From a virus: a DNA stretch of 28,248 bases. Within the stretch, counting starts at the first letter, position 1. Each line of letters opens with the position of its first letter. Positions 8,101 to 16,526 of this stretch are shown here, in pieces. The position numbers and the translations under genes are program-made. The DNA lies in IMG/VR virus record IMGVR_UViG_3300034418_000321, positions 1-28,248 of that record, one strand, 5' to 3'. Below the pieces are notes generated by a model that saw only the letters and a list, made by a program, of their open reading frames with translations, was not told the origin of the DNA and searched no databases.

Positions 8101-10181
8101 TTAGTAAATCTTCTAGGCTGCATGTAACCGTTAGAATCTCCAGCTCCTTTTTGTCTTAATTCAAAAGGAGTATATCTATACTCTAACATATCTTGTATAA
8201 TTGCATCAGACTTAAGTTCTTTAGCTTTTTGTAATTCTACATTTAATAAATCTTCAACTTTATCTGTTCTTCCACCTGAAGCTTCAAGTGCAAAATTTCT
8301 ACCAAATGAATTTACATCTGTTCCTTCATCATTATATTTACTAACTAAAAGTGGTTTACCGTCAGGACCTTTAAGCTCTTTTCCTTCTGCATCTTTAGCT
8401 TTAAACATTTGAGTTTCGTTAGTAGGGTCAGCATGTCCAGAATTAATTAAAAGTTGTTTAAACTTACTAGTTTCTCCTAATCCAAAATCTTTTTCTAAAG
8501 CAGAATAATTAAACATTCTTGGAAAATATCCAAACTTATTTAATGTTCCAGCTCTAAATAACTCTAAGTCACTTGCTTCATCATATATATCATTTAAAAG
8601 TTTTTTAACTCCAGTATATGCTAAAGCTACATCTTCATCTATTATAATACCACGATATTCTTTACCTATTAAATCTTTAACAGCATCATCGCCTTTATTA
8701 ACAAACTTTCTTCCTAAATTTTCATCTCTTAATAAAAACTTTAATTGTTCATTTTGCTCTTCAAGTAACTTACTTCTGTATCCTACACGATATAAATTGT
8801 TAAAAGCTTTACCTAGACCGTAATGAAATCTACCAAATAAACTTCCTAAATATTCTCCATAGGTAAACTCAGATGTTCCTTCAGGACCATTAGCTAATAC
8901 AGCTTGATTCTTTTTAGCTCTACCTTCTTTAAAAACTCCTTCATCATAATCATATCTTAACTTTCTTAAAAAGTTTTCTAGTGTTGGAGATTTATCTACT
9001 AATTCTAAAAACTCTGTAGTTGGTTTACCAAAAGTTTTTGCAAGTGTTGCGTTTAATCTACCTTTATTTTTTTCAGAAAGTTCTAGTTTATACTGTGATA
9101 ATTTTTTATCAACGTCTAAATATGGTTTACCTGTTTCAGGATTAATAGGAACACCGTCTTGATTTGTTTCTACAAACTTAGGGTCTATATTAAAAAATAT
9201 ATCTTCAGTTTGTTCGTCTAGTCCACTATTAAAAACAGCATCCATTTCAAATTTAGCTAGTTCTTCTTCTCTTGCACTTGGTCCTACATAATCAATACCG
9301 TCTTCATTTACAAATTTATATTCTTTATCTACAAATTTAGAATGATATTTACCACTAGCAGCACCTAAACCAGCACCTACACCACCACCAAAAAGACCAC
9401 CAACTCCTGCCATAGCAAGTACTTGACCATAATCTATATCTTCACCTAAACCTAAATTTATATCCGTGTCTTGCATAAAATAATTATGTAAGCCACCCCA
9501 TCCTAATCCTTCAGCAGCACCGTAAATTCCATAAGATTTTGCAGTTTCTTTAGTTATAGCATCTTGTAATTTAGCTTTAGTTAATCTTTTTACACCTTGT
9601 CTAGCAGCTTCACCTATAGCAGCTCTACCAGCTACTGTAGCTCCACCAGACGGTATAGCAAATAAAGCTGTTACAATGTTAAGAGGGTCCAGTAAAACGT
9701 CTCCTGCGACATCTTTAACCATTCCAAAATTTTCTTTAAAACCTCTTAACTCAGCGTTATTAAATTGGTCACGTAAATATACATAATCTTCTTTTTGCTC
9801 ATCAGTCCATTTACCTGTTTCAAAAGAACGAACTATTGCTGAACCTAAACTATAATCTGCATCTCTTAAATATTCAAATATATTTTCATTACTACCAATA
9901 CCATCTAAGAACCTATCAGCTCTTGTGGCAAATTCAGAATCTTTTTTTAAGTCACCTAAACTTTTCTTTGGAGATAATGTAGAAACTGGAGTGGTGGCTT
10001 GTTTTACAGATGCATCTAAGTCTTTTAAGTTTTGTACACCAATAGGAGTATCCTCAACTTTTTGTTGATTTATTTGCTCATAAAATTCTTTTAAAAGTTT
10101 TTGACGTAACTTTTCGGGGTCATCTTGAGTTTGCCTATCTCGCATCAATTCTTGATAGGCTTGAAGAGTATATCTAGACAT
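5166..10181 (-). CDS. Very large internal virion / DNA-ejection protein (1671 aa)
   Basis: This is the largest gene of the window. Its place among internal-protein genes and its size fit the T7 gp16-type ejection protein, although I see no clear T7 homology. Visible parts are: a charged N-terminus (1-130); a glycine-rich hydrophobic stretch at about 250-277 (VLAMAGVGGLFGGGVGAGLG); a motif I associate with marine-phage internal proteins at about 1069-1087 (FAGYPTVFSNTVLKRFVRE); and a hydrophobic helix at about 1105-1120 (LPTVMLMTGVGVIGNL). GG motifs follow at 1268-1269 (FSKGGIVKNV), 1324-1325 (REPYVVGGLAK) and 1433-1434 (REPFVFGGLSM). The last 200 residues are highly charged and helical. No polymerase, transglycosylase or other enzyme motif was found. 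It shares one base with the gene upstream (TAATG). Confidence 0.72.
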   Translation of the reverse strand: MSRYTLQAYQELMRDRQTQDDPEKLRQKLLKEFYEQINQQKVEDTPIGVQNLKDLDASVKQATTPVSTLSPKKSLGDLKKDSEFATRADRFLDGIGSNENIFEYLRDADYSLGSAIVRSFETGKWTDEQKEDYVYLRDQFNNAELRGFKENFGMVKDVAGDVLLDPLNIVTALFAIPSGGATVAGRAAIGEAARQGVKRLTKAKLQDAITKETAKSYGIYGAAEGLGWGGLHNYFMQDTDINLGLGEDIDYGQVLAMAGVGGLFGGGVGAGLGAASGKYHSKFVDKEYKFVNEDGIDYVGPSAREEELAKFEMDAVFNSGLDEQTEDIFFNIDPKFVETNQDGVPINPETGKPYLDVDKKLSQYKLELSEKNKGRLNATLAKTFGKPTTEFLELVDKSPTLENFLRKLRYDYDEGVFKEGRAKKNQAVLANGPEGTSEFTYGEYLGSLFGRFHYGLGKAFNNLYRVGYRSKLLEEQNEQLKFLLRDENLGRKFVNKGDDAVKDLIGKEYRGIIIDEDVALAYTGVKKLLNDIYDEASDLELFRAGTLNKFGYFPRMFNYSALEKDFGLGETSKFKQLLINSGHADPTNETQMFKAKDAEGKELKGPDGKPLLVSKYNDEGTDVNSFGRNFALEASGGRTDKVEDLLNVELQKAKELKSDAIIQDMLEYRYTPFELRQKGAGDSNGYMQPRRFTNISDDDLDEFLEGDVQDILEQYTTNIAQTMARKKYFGANIREFEEKEVSKIIDELGGGVEGNKVGDKIRTIFKQVTGIEQYKDTLIGRSNVAKAASDWGKLSQQMAHLPLATLSSISEPLILLSRVGTHEVGETVGNIGTALKKEGANIIDRSIKGIKRIGTAKIKTIEEAKAAGIQKGFKDLDDWQWEELYQTGLALEQSVQERIAGLAGEALHGSTFAGVFSVKEAQSAFFKVNLLTQWTKAVQLASFTTGKMMIRNRIRDLYNHSTGAKVIKDKKRIEYYEGQLQELGIDKATAMQWYKNSLNPDGRMNSARAKGLFEPKNDTEAELQLFQQRFYKRNVLGGANRFTKEVILNPSVAEANRPLWFSSPSGSLLTQFAGYPTVFSNTVLKRFVRETRTYPLQAGLPKVLPTVMLMTGVGVIGNLIRSQGKSLQDYETGQDLPAGRVILDGVRRWGGYGPFDYVNRISESNARKDGLIASGLKGISGPIGQDVMESVQYRQGLTELLAKNLPGYGAYDLIFGEGTRAELRKRARQIDKGRLLPEDETPDINLFATGPRRGRKRKDDFKPLFSKGGIVKNVSNVTDEPDEMKSRVTKRPFNSTAEFVQDEEDRALKAQMESLGLREPYVVGGLAKALTKTIKGKQRSSKRLRKDYLNPDYLETLKPKSAKAASESKFNKSAKDVYDLLMDGQITVKEAETYLKDYGYQNETVKKIVRSFKEVGYGLGDDFISYREPFVFGGLSMLGRKNLMKLMTEQINNPKHLKNPPSEPTAVKVKDKIKKEEDLTYDEAKLIEEDDSYIITGEEGEMFARINSSELPEKLISEYDNIAKKREGYKKPDIGYYQKSYADSFKKINPDIKRAVEYMPPEQFVMMKRNIERLEKYSEFELKQRQQAREDYWEMQRALMDARNLEDKTGLEDSINLLETKSKEIRDFLKTKFNENPQGISELDYKGLGIYDEYNPDFIKYNEIEIIGKLK

Positions 10182-12637
10182 TAAACGTTATCTCTTATAA
10201 ATTCTGCAAATCTTTTAGCTCTTTCTGGAGTTTGTTCTTTTGCCCATACAGAATCTAAAGCTTCTGCATAAGCTTTTTCACCGTCACCTTCTTCAAAAGC
10301 TTTCCACATTTTTTTGAAATCGTCTCCTCTTGCTTTACCTAATTGATAATAGAAAGAAGATACCATAGTTACTATTTCTTTATTATCTAAAAGGTCTGGT
10401 CTTACATCTTGTAATTTTGTTACAGCATCATTGTTTGCAATTTTAGCATCTTTAATTAACCAACTTTTTACAACATCAACTGGAACTTCATATCCTTCTT
10501 GATATTGTTCATCTTTATTAACCCATTGAAGATTACCATCATTATCTCTAAACTGTAATGCATGTCCTACACCAGCAGTTAAAATACCTAAACTATCTTT
10601 ATATACTTTAGTATTTTGAGGTCCTATTCCACCTTTTCTTTTACCAAGACCTTCTTCTTCGTATATTAATGTAACTAAACCCGGTAGTTTTTCATATATT
10701 GCTTCAGGTTCTTTTGTTATTTGTTCTTGAAAGACTTTAAATTTAGCATCTTCTATTTGTTCTGTAGGAGCATTCTCTTCTTTTAAATTTGCTAATTCTA
10801 TTTTTGCTTCAACAAGACTTTTATCTGTTCGTTGTGAAATATCTTTAGAAGTTTCTAAAACATCTAAAATAGTTTTTCCAACTGCTTGTGAAGTACTTGG
10901 AGTTCCTAATATATTTCTACCTACTTTAAATAATGAACTTGTTGCAATATCTCCTAAATCTTTACCTTTTAAAGCTGCATAGTCTTCAGGATTTAGATTA
11001 TCAGGATGTCTTACATTTGAAAATAAATCTTCAATTAAAATATCTTTTTTTCTATCTGATAATTGTGAAGTAACAATATTATTATAGTGTGAATCAAATA
11101 CAGTTATTTTATTTTTTCTATCTAATTTTTCCCAGTTTTCATCTTCAGAATATCCACCTGTTTTTGATTCAGAAGGTGTGTTAATACCTTCGTTTAACAT
11201 ACTCGGCAACATACCTGAAAATCTATCATAAGAATAACCTTTTTCAATTCTTCCTACAATACCTGTTCCATCATATTGTTCTGAACCTCTTTCATACCAT
11301 GCTTTTTCTACTTTAAAACCTTCACCAGATGTAACCATTACAGCAAAATTTCTTTTATAAACATCATCGTTCATAAAACTTCTAAATTCTTTTAATGTTT
11401 CTTCTGATGCTGTCTTGCCATATAGCTTTTCATATTTTGCTTCATAGATAGATTGAGCTAATTCAGGTTTCATATCCATTAATTTTTCAATAGCTAATGT
11501 ATCTCTAATGAATGCTTTACTTTGAATAGCATCTTGACTTATATCTTCCCAAAAATCATCAAACCTTCCTTTCTTACCACTCATTCTAAGTAATTCAGCA
11601 GTAGGAGTTTTTTCATTATATTTTACTCTAGTATTTTGGTCGTTACTAAAATTTTGTACAAATACTGAAACACTTTCTTGACCTGAAACATCTTCATTTG
11701 CTTGAAGTACTGCATCTCTTTCTGAACCTTTTAGTTCTGCCATATACTTTTGAATAGATGTTGTCATAGTAGCAGTAATATCTAAATCAGTTATTACATC
11801 ATCTATTCTACCATATACATCTTCAGGATTAATTTTTCTAAACAAATTAATTCTTCCATTTTCTTCTTGCTTACGTCCAATTTTTTGAAAAGCATGTTTA
11901 AAACCTTCAAAGACTCCAACGTTTCTGTACTTTTGTTTTTCTCTATTAAATACAGCTCTTTCTAATTTTGTTAATTCATGAGGAGTTAAAGACATAGCAT
12001 TTTCTAATAACTCAGCTCTTGACATAAACTCTTCTTTTGGTACACCATATAATTTTCTTAACTCAGTATCAAATTGTTGATATCTATTATTTTCTAAAAA
12101 ATGTCTTATTATATTTCTAACAGCAGTATTTTTTGCTCCTCGATATAATGGTTTATTAGATTTAAAAGTTGAAAAGTCATCAAAAATATTAGCTTGTTCT
12201 ATAACTTTATCTAAAGGTAATTTTAATGTTTGTTCTAATGTATCTTTGTATGGACTATTATATAACGCTTCTGTTCTTTCATCTAAAGACATAGTAGCCC
12301 ATTCTCTATTAGGACCTGCTAGTTCTTTTATTTTATCTTCATCAAAAATATTTAAAACATTAGCCATTCCTTGAATTCTTCCAGCTTGAGCTTCATTATT
12401 AGATAGTTCAAATATTTGTTTTTCTTCAATTTCTTTTTCTCTTTTATTATATGCACCTTTAAATAACTGTTGACCTACACCTATTACAGCAAGAGCTTGT
12501 CCAATTCTTTTAGACTTTTTAGCTTCTTTAGCTCTTTTTTGATTTATTTCAGCTTGTCTAGATAATAAAGATGAACCAAGTTCTTCTATACTTTTATCAC
12601 CATAGTTTGCAAATATGTCACTAAAATCTTCTGCCAT
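10181..12637 (-). CDS. Internal virion protein with C-terminal GH24 muramidase domain (818 aa)
   Basis: It is probably a virion-borne protein that opens a local hole in the cell wall at infection. The N-terminus (about 30-75) has a strongly basic helix, a short hydrophobic patch (IGQALAVIGVGQQLF) and an acidic coil. The middle is helical and unassigned. The last ~170 residues look like a T4-type lysozyme: E662 (IYEEEG), D681 (VYKDS) and T687 (ILTAGVGH), followed by VSSFYYQLGKAR as the FN-x-G-like region. The D-to-T spacing is canonical. The E-to-D spacing is enlarged by about ten residues (GKRKGGIGPQN). A clear Shine-Dalgarno (GAGGAAAA) precedes the ATG. It lies beside the 1671-aa gene, as expected for an ejection complex with a wall hydrolase. 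Confidence 0.78.
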   Translation of the reverse strand: MAEDFSDIFANYGDKSIEELGSSLLSRQAEINQKRAKEAKKSKRIGQALAVIGVGQQLFKGAYNKREKEIEEKQIFELSNNEAQAGRIQGMANVLNIFDEDKIKELAGPNREWATMSLDERTEALYNSPYKDTLEQTLKLPLDKVIEQANIFDDFSTFKSNKPLYRGAKNTAVRNIIRHFLENNRYQQFDTELRKLYGVPKEEFMSRAELLENAMSLTPHELTKLERAVFNREKQKYRNVGVFEGFKHAFQKIGRKQEENGRINLFRKINPEDVYGRIDDVITDLDITATMTTSIQKYMAELKGSERDAVLQANEDVSGQESVSVFVQNFSNDQNTRVKYNEKTPTAELLRMSGKKGRFDDFWEDISQDAIQSKAFIRDTLAIEKLMDMKPELAQSIYEAKYEKLYGKTASEETLKEFRSFMNDDVYKRNFAVMVTSGEGFKVEKAWYERGSEQYDGTGIVGRIEKGYSYDRFSGMLPSMLNEGINTPSESKTGGYSEDENWEKLDRKNKITVFDSHYNNIVTSQLSDRKKDILIEDLFSNVRHPDNLNPEDYAALKGKDLGDIATSSLFKVGRNILGTPSTSQAVGKTILDVLETSKDISQRTDKSLVEAKIELANLKEENAPTEQIEDAKFKVFQEQITKEPEAIYEKLPGLVTLIYEEEGLGKRKGGIGPQNTKVYKDSLGILTAGVGHALQFRDNDGNLQWVNKDEQYQEGYEVPVDVVKSWLIKDAKIANNDAVTKLQDVRPDLLDNKEIVTMVSSFYYQLGKARGDDFKKMWKAFEEGDGEKAYAEALDSVWAKEQTPERAKRFAEFIRDNV

Positions 12638-12638
12638 T

Positions 12639-13232
12639 TTATTTTCCTCTTTCTAATAAACTTTCTCTAGGTTCTACTTTTGGTTTTTGTAATATACTTT
12701 CTGTTAATTTTTTTGTATCTAATGTTTCTAATTGTTTTTTAATTTCTGGACCTACTGAAGCTTCTTGAATATTTTTAACTTTAGCATCTTGAAATCTTCC
12801 GCCTTTACCAATAAATGATTTAGCTTCTTCTACAAGTTCTGGAGAAGTTTCATCTTCCTCTTCTAAACTTCCATCACTTTCAATTACAGGCTCTACTCCT
12901 GCTCTTTCAGCAATAGCCATAAGCATATACATAGTAGGCTCTAAAAGATTTAACATCATGTCAGGATTAAATTTACCTTTATTAAATCCTTCTTTTAAAA
13001 CAACCTGACTAATAGCATTTACAGGTATACCATTAGACATTAAATCTATTACACCTTTTAATCTTGAAGGTTCTAATAAATCTAAAAATATTTTTTCTCT
13101 AGCTGCTTTAACAGAAGTAAATTCTGGAGAAGATTCCCAAGGATATTTTTGGTCGGGAGCATTTGTCAAAGACTGTCCTGCAATTGGTTTTTCAAATAAA
13201 ACTTCTTGTAATGATTCTGGTGTACCTGCCAT
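12639..13232 (-). CDS. Conserved structural/internal virion protein candidate (197 aa)
   Basis: This is a soluble, helical protein without recognised enzyme motifs. The segment PIAGQSLTNAPDQKYPWE (about 16-33), followed by a helical region with GVIDLMSNGIPVNAIS and DMMLNLLEPTMYMLMAIAER, recalls small proteins found beside internal-virion genes of marine T7-like phages, where a GQSLT-x-x-P-x-x-x-x-W-E start is typical in my memory. A very acidic linker (about 118-135) precedes a KGGRF motif (K143-G144-G145). It sits one base before the 818-aa gene and has a good Shine-Dalgarno (AGAGGAA). A role in the ejection apparatus is inferred from place only. Confidence 0.6.
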   Translation of the reverse strand: MAGTPESLQEVLFEKPIAGQSLTNAPDQKYPWESSPEFTSVKAAREKIFLDLLEPSRLKGVIDLMSNGIPVNAISQVVLKEGFNKGKFNPDMMLNLLEPTMYMLMAIAERAGVEPVIESDGSLEEEDETSPELVEEAKSFIGKGGRFQDAKVKNIQEASVGPEIKKQLETLDTKKLTESILQKPKVEPRESLLERGK

Positions 13233-13242
13233 GATATTCCTC

Positions 13243-14103
13243 TTATCCTAAAATTAATCCGTAAGCATTGTTTAAATTATACATATCTTCATCGCTTGGA
13301 TTAGGGTTGTTAAAATCTATATAACTAGTAGCAGGGTCTTGTTGTCTTACTAATGCTTGTTGTCCGAAGTCTGAAAAATATTCTCTTTGATATTCTTTAG
13401 CTTGGGCTATAGCAAACTTTTCAGCTTCATCAGTAGCTACAAGTTCTGCTCCTACTTTTTTAAGAGGTGCTACTCCTTTAAAAGCTGCGTACTCAGCACT
13501 ACCTCTTAACTTACCCATAGCTGTATAAGCTTCTCCTGTTTTAGGGTCAATCTCACCTTTAACAGAATCAAGAACAGAAGGTTTATCCACAGTGAACATT
13601 CTCTCACCTCTAGCTTTAGCTGCTTCTACAAAAGATTCTGGTTTAGCAGCAGTAGCTACAGTTTCACCCATTGCTTCTGGAGTTGCTTGTAGTTGCATAG
13701 TTCCTGCCTCTACATCTGTTGGTTTAACAAATCCATTAGTAACTTCACTTACAAAGTTTTGAAAGTTAGAACCTACTTCTGGTCTATTAAATAAACCACC
13801 TACTTTATTCATTCCTGCACCTATTGCATCAGTAACTCTAGTAAATATTCTACTAGCACCTTCTCCAATAAATCCAGCAGCATTTTGAATACCTGTAGCT
13901 ATAGTTCCTAAAACTCCAGTTTGTCCTGCAAGTTGACCTATCCATCCTCCTATACCCGGAATAATAAAAGATAAAGCAATAGAACCTAAAGGACCTAATT
14001 TACCAAAAGCTCTAGCAATTTTTCCTAAACCTTTTTTAAATTTTTTACCTATGCTCTTAATACCCCTACCTATTTTTTTACCTATCTTTCTTAATTTTCC
14101 CAT
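13243..14103 (-). CDS. Virion protein with cationic amphipathic N-terminus (286 aa), membrane-active candidate
   Basis: The first 35 residues hold 14 Lys/Arg, and there is no acidic residue before position 81. They begin MGKLRKIGKKIGRGIKSIGK. Hydrophobic residues at 4, 7, 11, 15, 18, 22, 26, 29 and 33 fall on one helix face with 3-4-4 spacing. A glycine-rich hydrophobic stretch (about 36-75, LGSIALSFIIPGIGGWIGQL) follows, then a soluble mixed C-terminal part ending NLNNAYGLILG. This resembles membrane-binding peptides fused to a virion domain and suits a protein that inserts into the host inner membrane during DNA entry. The family is not recognised. AGGA lies seven bases before the ATG. Neighbours are the 794-aa repeat protein and the 197-aa protein. 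Confidence 0.65.
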   Translation of the reverse strand: MGKLRKIGKKIGRGIKSIGKKFKKGLGKIARAFGKLGPLGSIALSFIIPGIGGWIGQLAGQTGVLGTIATGIQNAAGFIGEGASRIFTRVTDAIGAGMNKVGGLFNRPEVGSNFQNFVSEVTNGFVKPTDVEAGTMQLQATPEAMGETVATAAKPESFVEAAKARGERMFTVDKPSVLDSVKGEIDPKTGEAYTAMGKLRGSAEYAAFKGVAPLKKVGAELVATDEAEKFAIAQAKEYQREYFSDFGQQALVRQQDPATSYIDFNNPNPSDEDMYNLNNAYGLILG

Positions 14104-14120
14104 AATAAAATCCTAATTAA

Positions 14121-16505
14121 TTATCCGTCTAACCAACCATCTAAAATACTTGTAATAGATTGTAAACTATCATCCCATACATCTTGTTTACCTACACCTG
14201 CTTCATTACCTAAAGCAGCTATAAGTAAAGATGCTTTACGTTGTTGGTCATTATCCCATCTTTTAAATTCAAAATCTGCTTCATCTCTTAATTCTTGCCA
14301 TAAAAAATTATTTGCTGCTGCTGTTAATTGGAATGCATTCTGTGCATTTTTTTGAGCAATAGCATTTTCAGCAGCAGTATCAGCAGTATTAGCTTTACGT
14401 CTCCATTCTACATTAGACTGTGCAATAGCTGTTGCATTTTGAACATTGAATTGTTCTCTTGCAAATTCTTGTTGAGCAGTAAACTTTTCAACATCTGTTT
14501 GTAATTGTGCTTCAATTATTTCTGCTTGTGCTTCTCTATTAGCTCTTCTAGCTTCAGCAGCATTTTCTTGTTGAGCATTAAACTGATTCATAGCATTTAA
14601 TTGACTAGCATTGTATTGCTCATTTTGTTGTTTAATACTTTCCATGAACTGATTAACTTGATTCTGACTTGTAGCATTAAATTGTGCAGCAGCATTTTCA
14701 GCAGATTGATTAGAGAGTAATCTTTGTTGTATCTGCTGAGCTTTTAACATACTTGCTTGTTGCTTATTATTTAAATTAGCCATATCCATTTGCAAAAATG
14801 CTTGAGCATTAGTAATTGCTAATTTAGTATTTTGGTCAGCTTCTGCTAAATTCATTTGTGACATTATAATAGCATCTTGCATTACAGCTTGTTGAGAAGC
14901 AGTTGCATTTTGTAAACTTGCAGTCTGTAAAAACTTAGAATTATTTATAGCTCTTTGTTGGTCAGCACTAAACTGAGCCATATCCATTTGAAATACATTT
15001 TGTGCATTAAACATAGCTGTCTGTTGTGCCATCTCTGCATTTTTTAATGCAGCAGTAGCTTCAATAGATTTCTGTTGTGACACACTAGCTTGGATAGCTT
15101 GTGCATTACTTTGAGCTATTGGTAAAGCAGAAGTCATAATAGCATTTAACAATGCATCTCTACCTACTGTAGAAGCTGACATACCTCTTTGTGCTAACAT
15201 AGCTTCAACACTAGCAACAGCCGGTCTAGCCCATATAGGTATTTCACCATTTTCCATACCTTCTAACAAACCGTTTATCTGTGTAGATACTAAAGCCTCT
15301 TCAGGTAATCCTTCTATAATACCTCTTTGTTCTTCAGTAAAATCAGTTAGTCTAGCTTCTAAGTCTTCAGGGTCATTACCAATTTCTGCAATTTCATCTT
15401 CACTTAAACCTGCATTTCTTAATTGTTTTTTAGCTCTAGTAATTTTAGCTAATGAAGTACCGGCTACTTTAGCTGCTTGAATTTTAACTTCTTTACTAAT
15501 AGTTCCTACAACTCTTTCTTGTAATGCACCGGGGATAACTTCAACTTCAGCAGCATCAATAGGAGCAACTTTTTCAATACCAGCAGCTTTAGCTAATGTT
15601 TCAGAAACTTCAGGAGATACGCTACCAGAAGCAGCTTCAACTACAGCATCTTCAGGAACTTTAGAAATATCTTCATCGCCTAACTTAGCTGCTGCAAAAG
15701 GCTCTGGAGCTTTAGCAGTTGCTACATCATTAATAATAGAAACTTGTTCTGGAGACACAGCACCAACTGTAGCAGCTTCAGCTTCTTTAGTAGCTTTCAT
15801 TTGTAATTTACCAGCTTCTTCTGGAGTTATTTCTGTATCTGTTCTATCAATTTTTCTAGGGTCAGGTATTGTTGGAATATCTTCTGGCATAACACCTTGA
15901 GCCATTTGTTGAGCTTGTTCTGCTGTTTCTAAGATTCTAGTTTTTCTATCAGATTGAAACTTAGTTTCTTTTTGTTCATCTGTTAATTCAATATCACCTA
16001 CAATATCATCAGTAGTTGTATTTGTATCTGTACTTGCTCGTTGATTTGTATTTACATATGTAAAACCATCCCATGCATAAATAAATCCTTGTCTTACTAC
16101 TGTAGCTTGACCATTTGGAGGGTCTTTAGGCTCATTACGTTCATCTCCAATTCTTTCGTCTTCTACATTTTTTACTGACATAGAAGGTTTAACCTCGCCT
16201 TCTCTACCTATAAAAGTTTGGTCAGAGCCTTTACCAGTTGTTGGAGCTTGTTTAAATGTAGGCTGTACAGGTTTAGTTCCTGTTACAGGAGGAACATTTT
16301 TAGGTGTAACTGCAGGTTGAACAGTAGGTCTAACCTCTTCTTCTCTTTCTATAGACATAGGAGGTTTTTTAGGTTCTACTGGAGCTTTTTGCATACCACC
16401 TACTTGAGCTTTTACTCTACCACCTTTAGACATATCTAACCTATTAGCAGTAACATACTTACCTTGATATTTTTTTACTCTTTTCTTTTGTTGTTTCTTT
16501 TTCAT
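14121..16505 (-). CDS. Internal virion protein candidate with long eleven-residue-repeat helix (794 aa)
   Basis: Three regions can be seen. Residues 1-40 are very basic (MKKKQQKKRVKK) with two GG motifs (MSKGGRVKAQVGG). Residues about 41-200 are proline/threonine/charge-rich and probably disordered, and about 200-460 are Ala/Glu-rich and helical. From about 467 to 763 the chain is an unbroken array of eleven-residue repeats rich in N, A, Q and M, predicted to be one extremely long helix or coiled coil. It ends with LDGWLDG. There is no enzyme motif. Its position between the fibre genes and the other internal proteins, and its length, suit an ejection-conduit or periplasm-spanning role, which is inference. 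The Shine-Dalgarno is weak (AGG six bases before the ATG). Confidence 0.65.
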   Translation of the reverse strand: MKKKQQKKRVKKYQGKYVTANRLDMSKGGRVKAQVGGMQKAPVEPKKPPMSIEREEEVRPTVQPAVTPKNVPPVTGTKPVQPTFKQAPTTGKGSDQTFIGREGEVKPSMSVKNVEDERIGDERNEPKDPPNGQATVVRQGFIYAWDGFTYVNTNQRASTDTNTTTDDIVGDIELTDEQKETKFQSDRKTRILETAEQAQQMAQGVMPEDIPTIPDPRKIDRTDTEITPEEAGKLQMKATKEAEAATVGAVSPEQVSIINDVATAKAPEPFAAAKLGDEDISKVPEDAVVEAASGSVSPEVSETLAKAAGIEKVAPIDAAEVEVIPGALQERVVGTISKEVKIQAAKVAGTSLAKITRAKKQLRNAGLSEDEIAEIGNDPEDLEARLTDFTEEQRGIIEGLPEEALVSTQINGLLEGMENGEIPIWARPAVASVEAMLAQRGMSASTVGRDALLNAIMTSALPIAQSNAQAIQASVSQQKSIEATAALKNAEMAQQTAMFNAQNVFQMDMAQFSADQQRAINNSKFLQTASLQNATASQQAVMQDAIIMSQMNLAEADQNTKLAITNAQAFLQMDMANLNNKQQASMLKAQQIQQRLLSNQSAENAAAQFNATSQNQVNQFMESIKQQNEQYNASQLNAMNQFNAQQENAAEARRANREAQAEIIEAQLQTDVEKFTAQQEFAREQFNVQNATAIAQSNVEWRRKANTADTAAENAIAQKNAQNAFQLTAAANNFLWQELRDEADFEFKRWDNDQQRKASLLIAALGNEAGVGKQDVWDDSLQSITSILDGWLDG
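14217..15107 (-). repeat. Array of 27 eleven-residue (hendecad) protein repeats, also readable as 22-residue units
   Basis: Residues 467-763 of the 794-aa protein divide without gaps into 27 units of eleven residues, for example NAQNVFQMDMA, QFSADQQRAIN, NAQAFLQMDMA, NATSQNQVNQF and NASQLNAMNQF. The first position is Asn in 14 of 27 units and the second is Ala in 16 of 27. The last position is often Phe or another hydrophobic residue. Two near-identical units (NAQNVFQMDMA and NAQAFLQMDMA) lie 66 residues apart, exactly six units. DNA-level identity between units is low, so the repeat is old and kept at the protein level. Confidence 0.85.
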
Positions 16506-16526
16506 TTAAAAACCTATATGTATATT

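Noticed and set aside
5166-10181. Giant virion RNA polymerase (N4-like) as identity of the 1671-aa protein
   Set aside because: It is about half the size of the N4 enzyme and I see no polymerase catalytic motifs. Hydrophobic and internal-protein motifs fit an ejection protein better.
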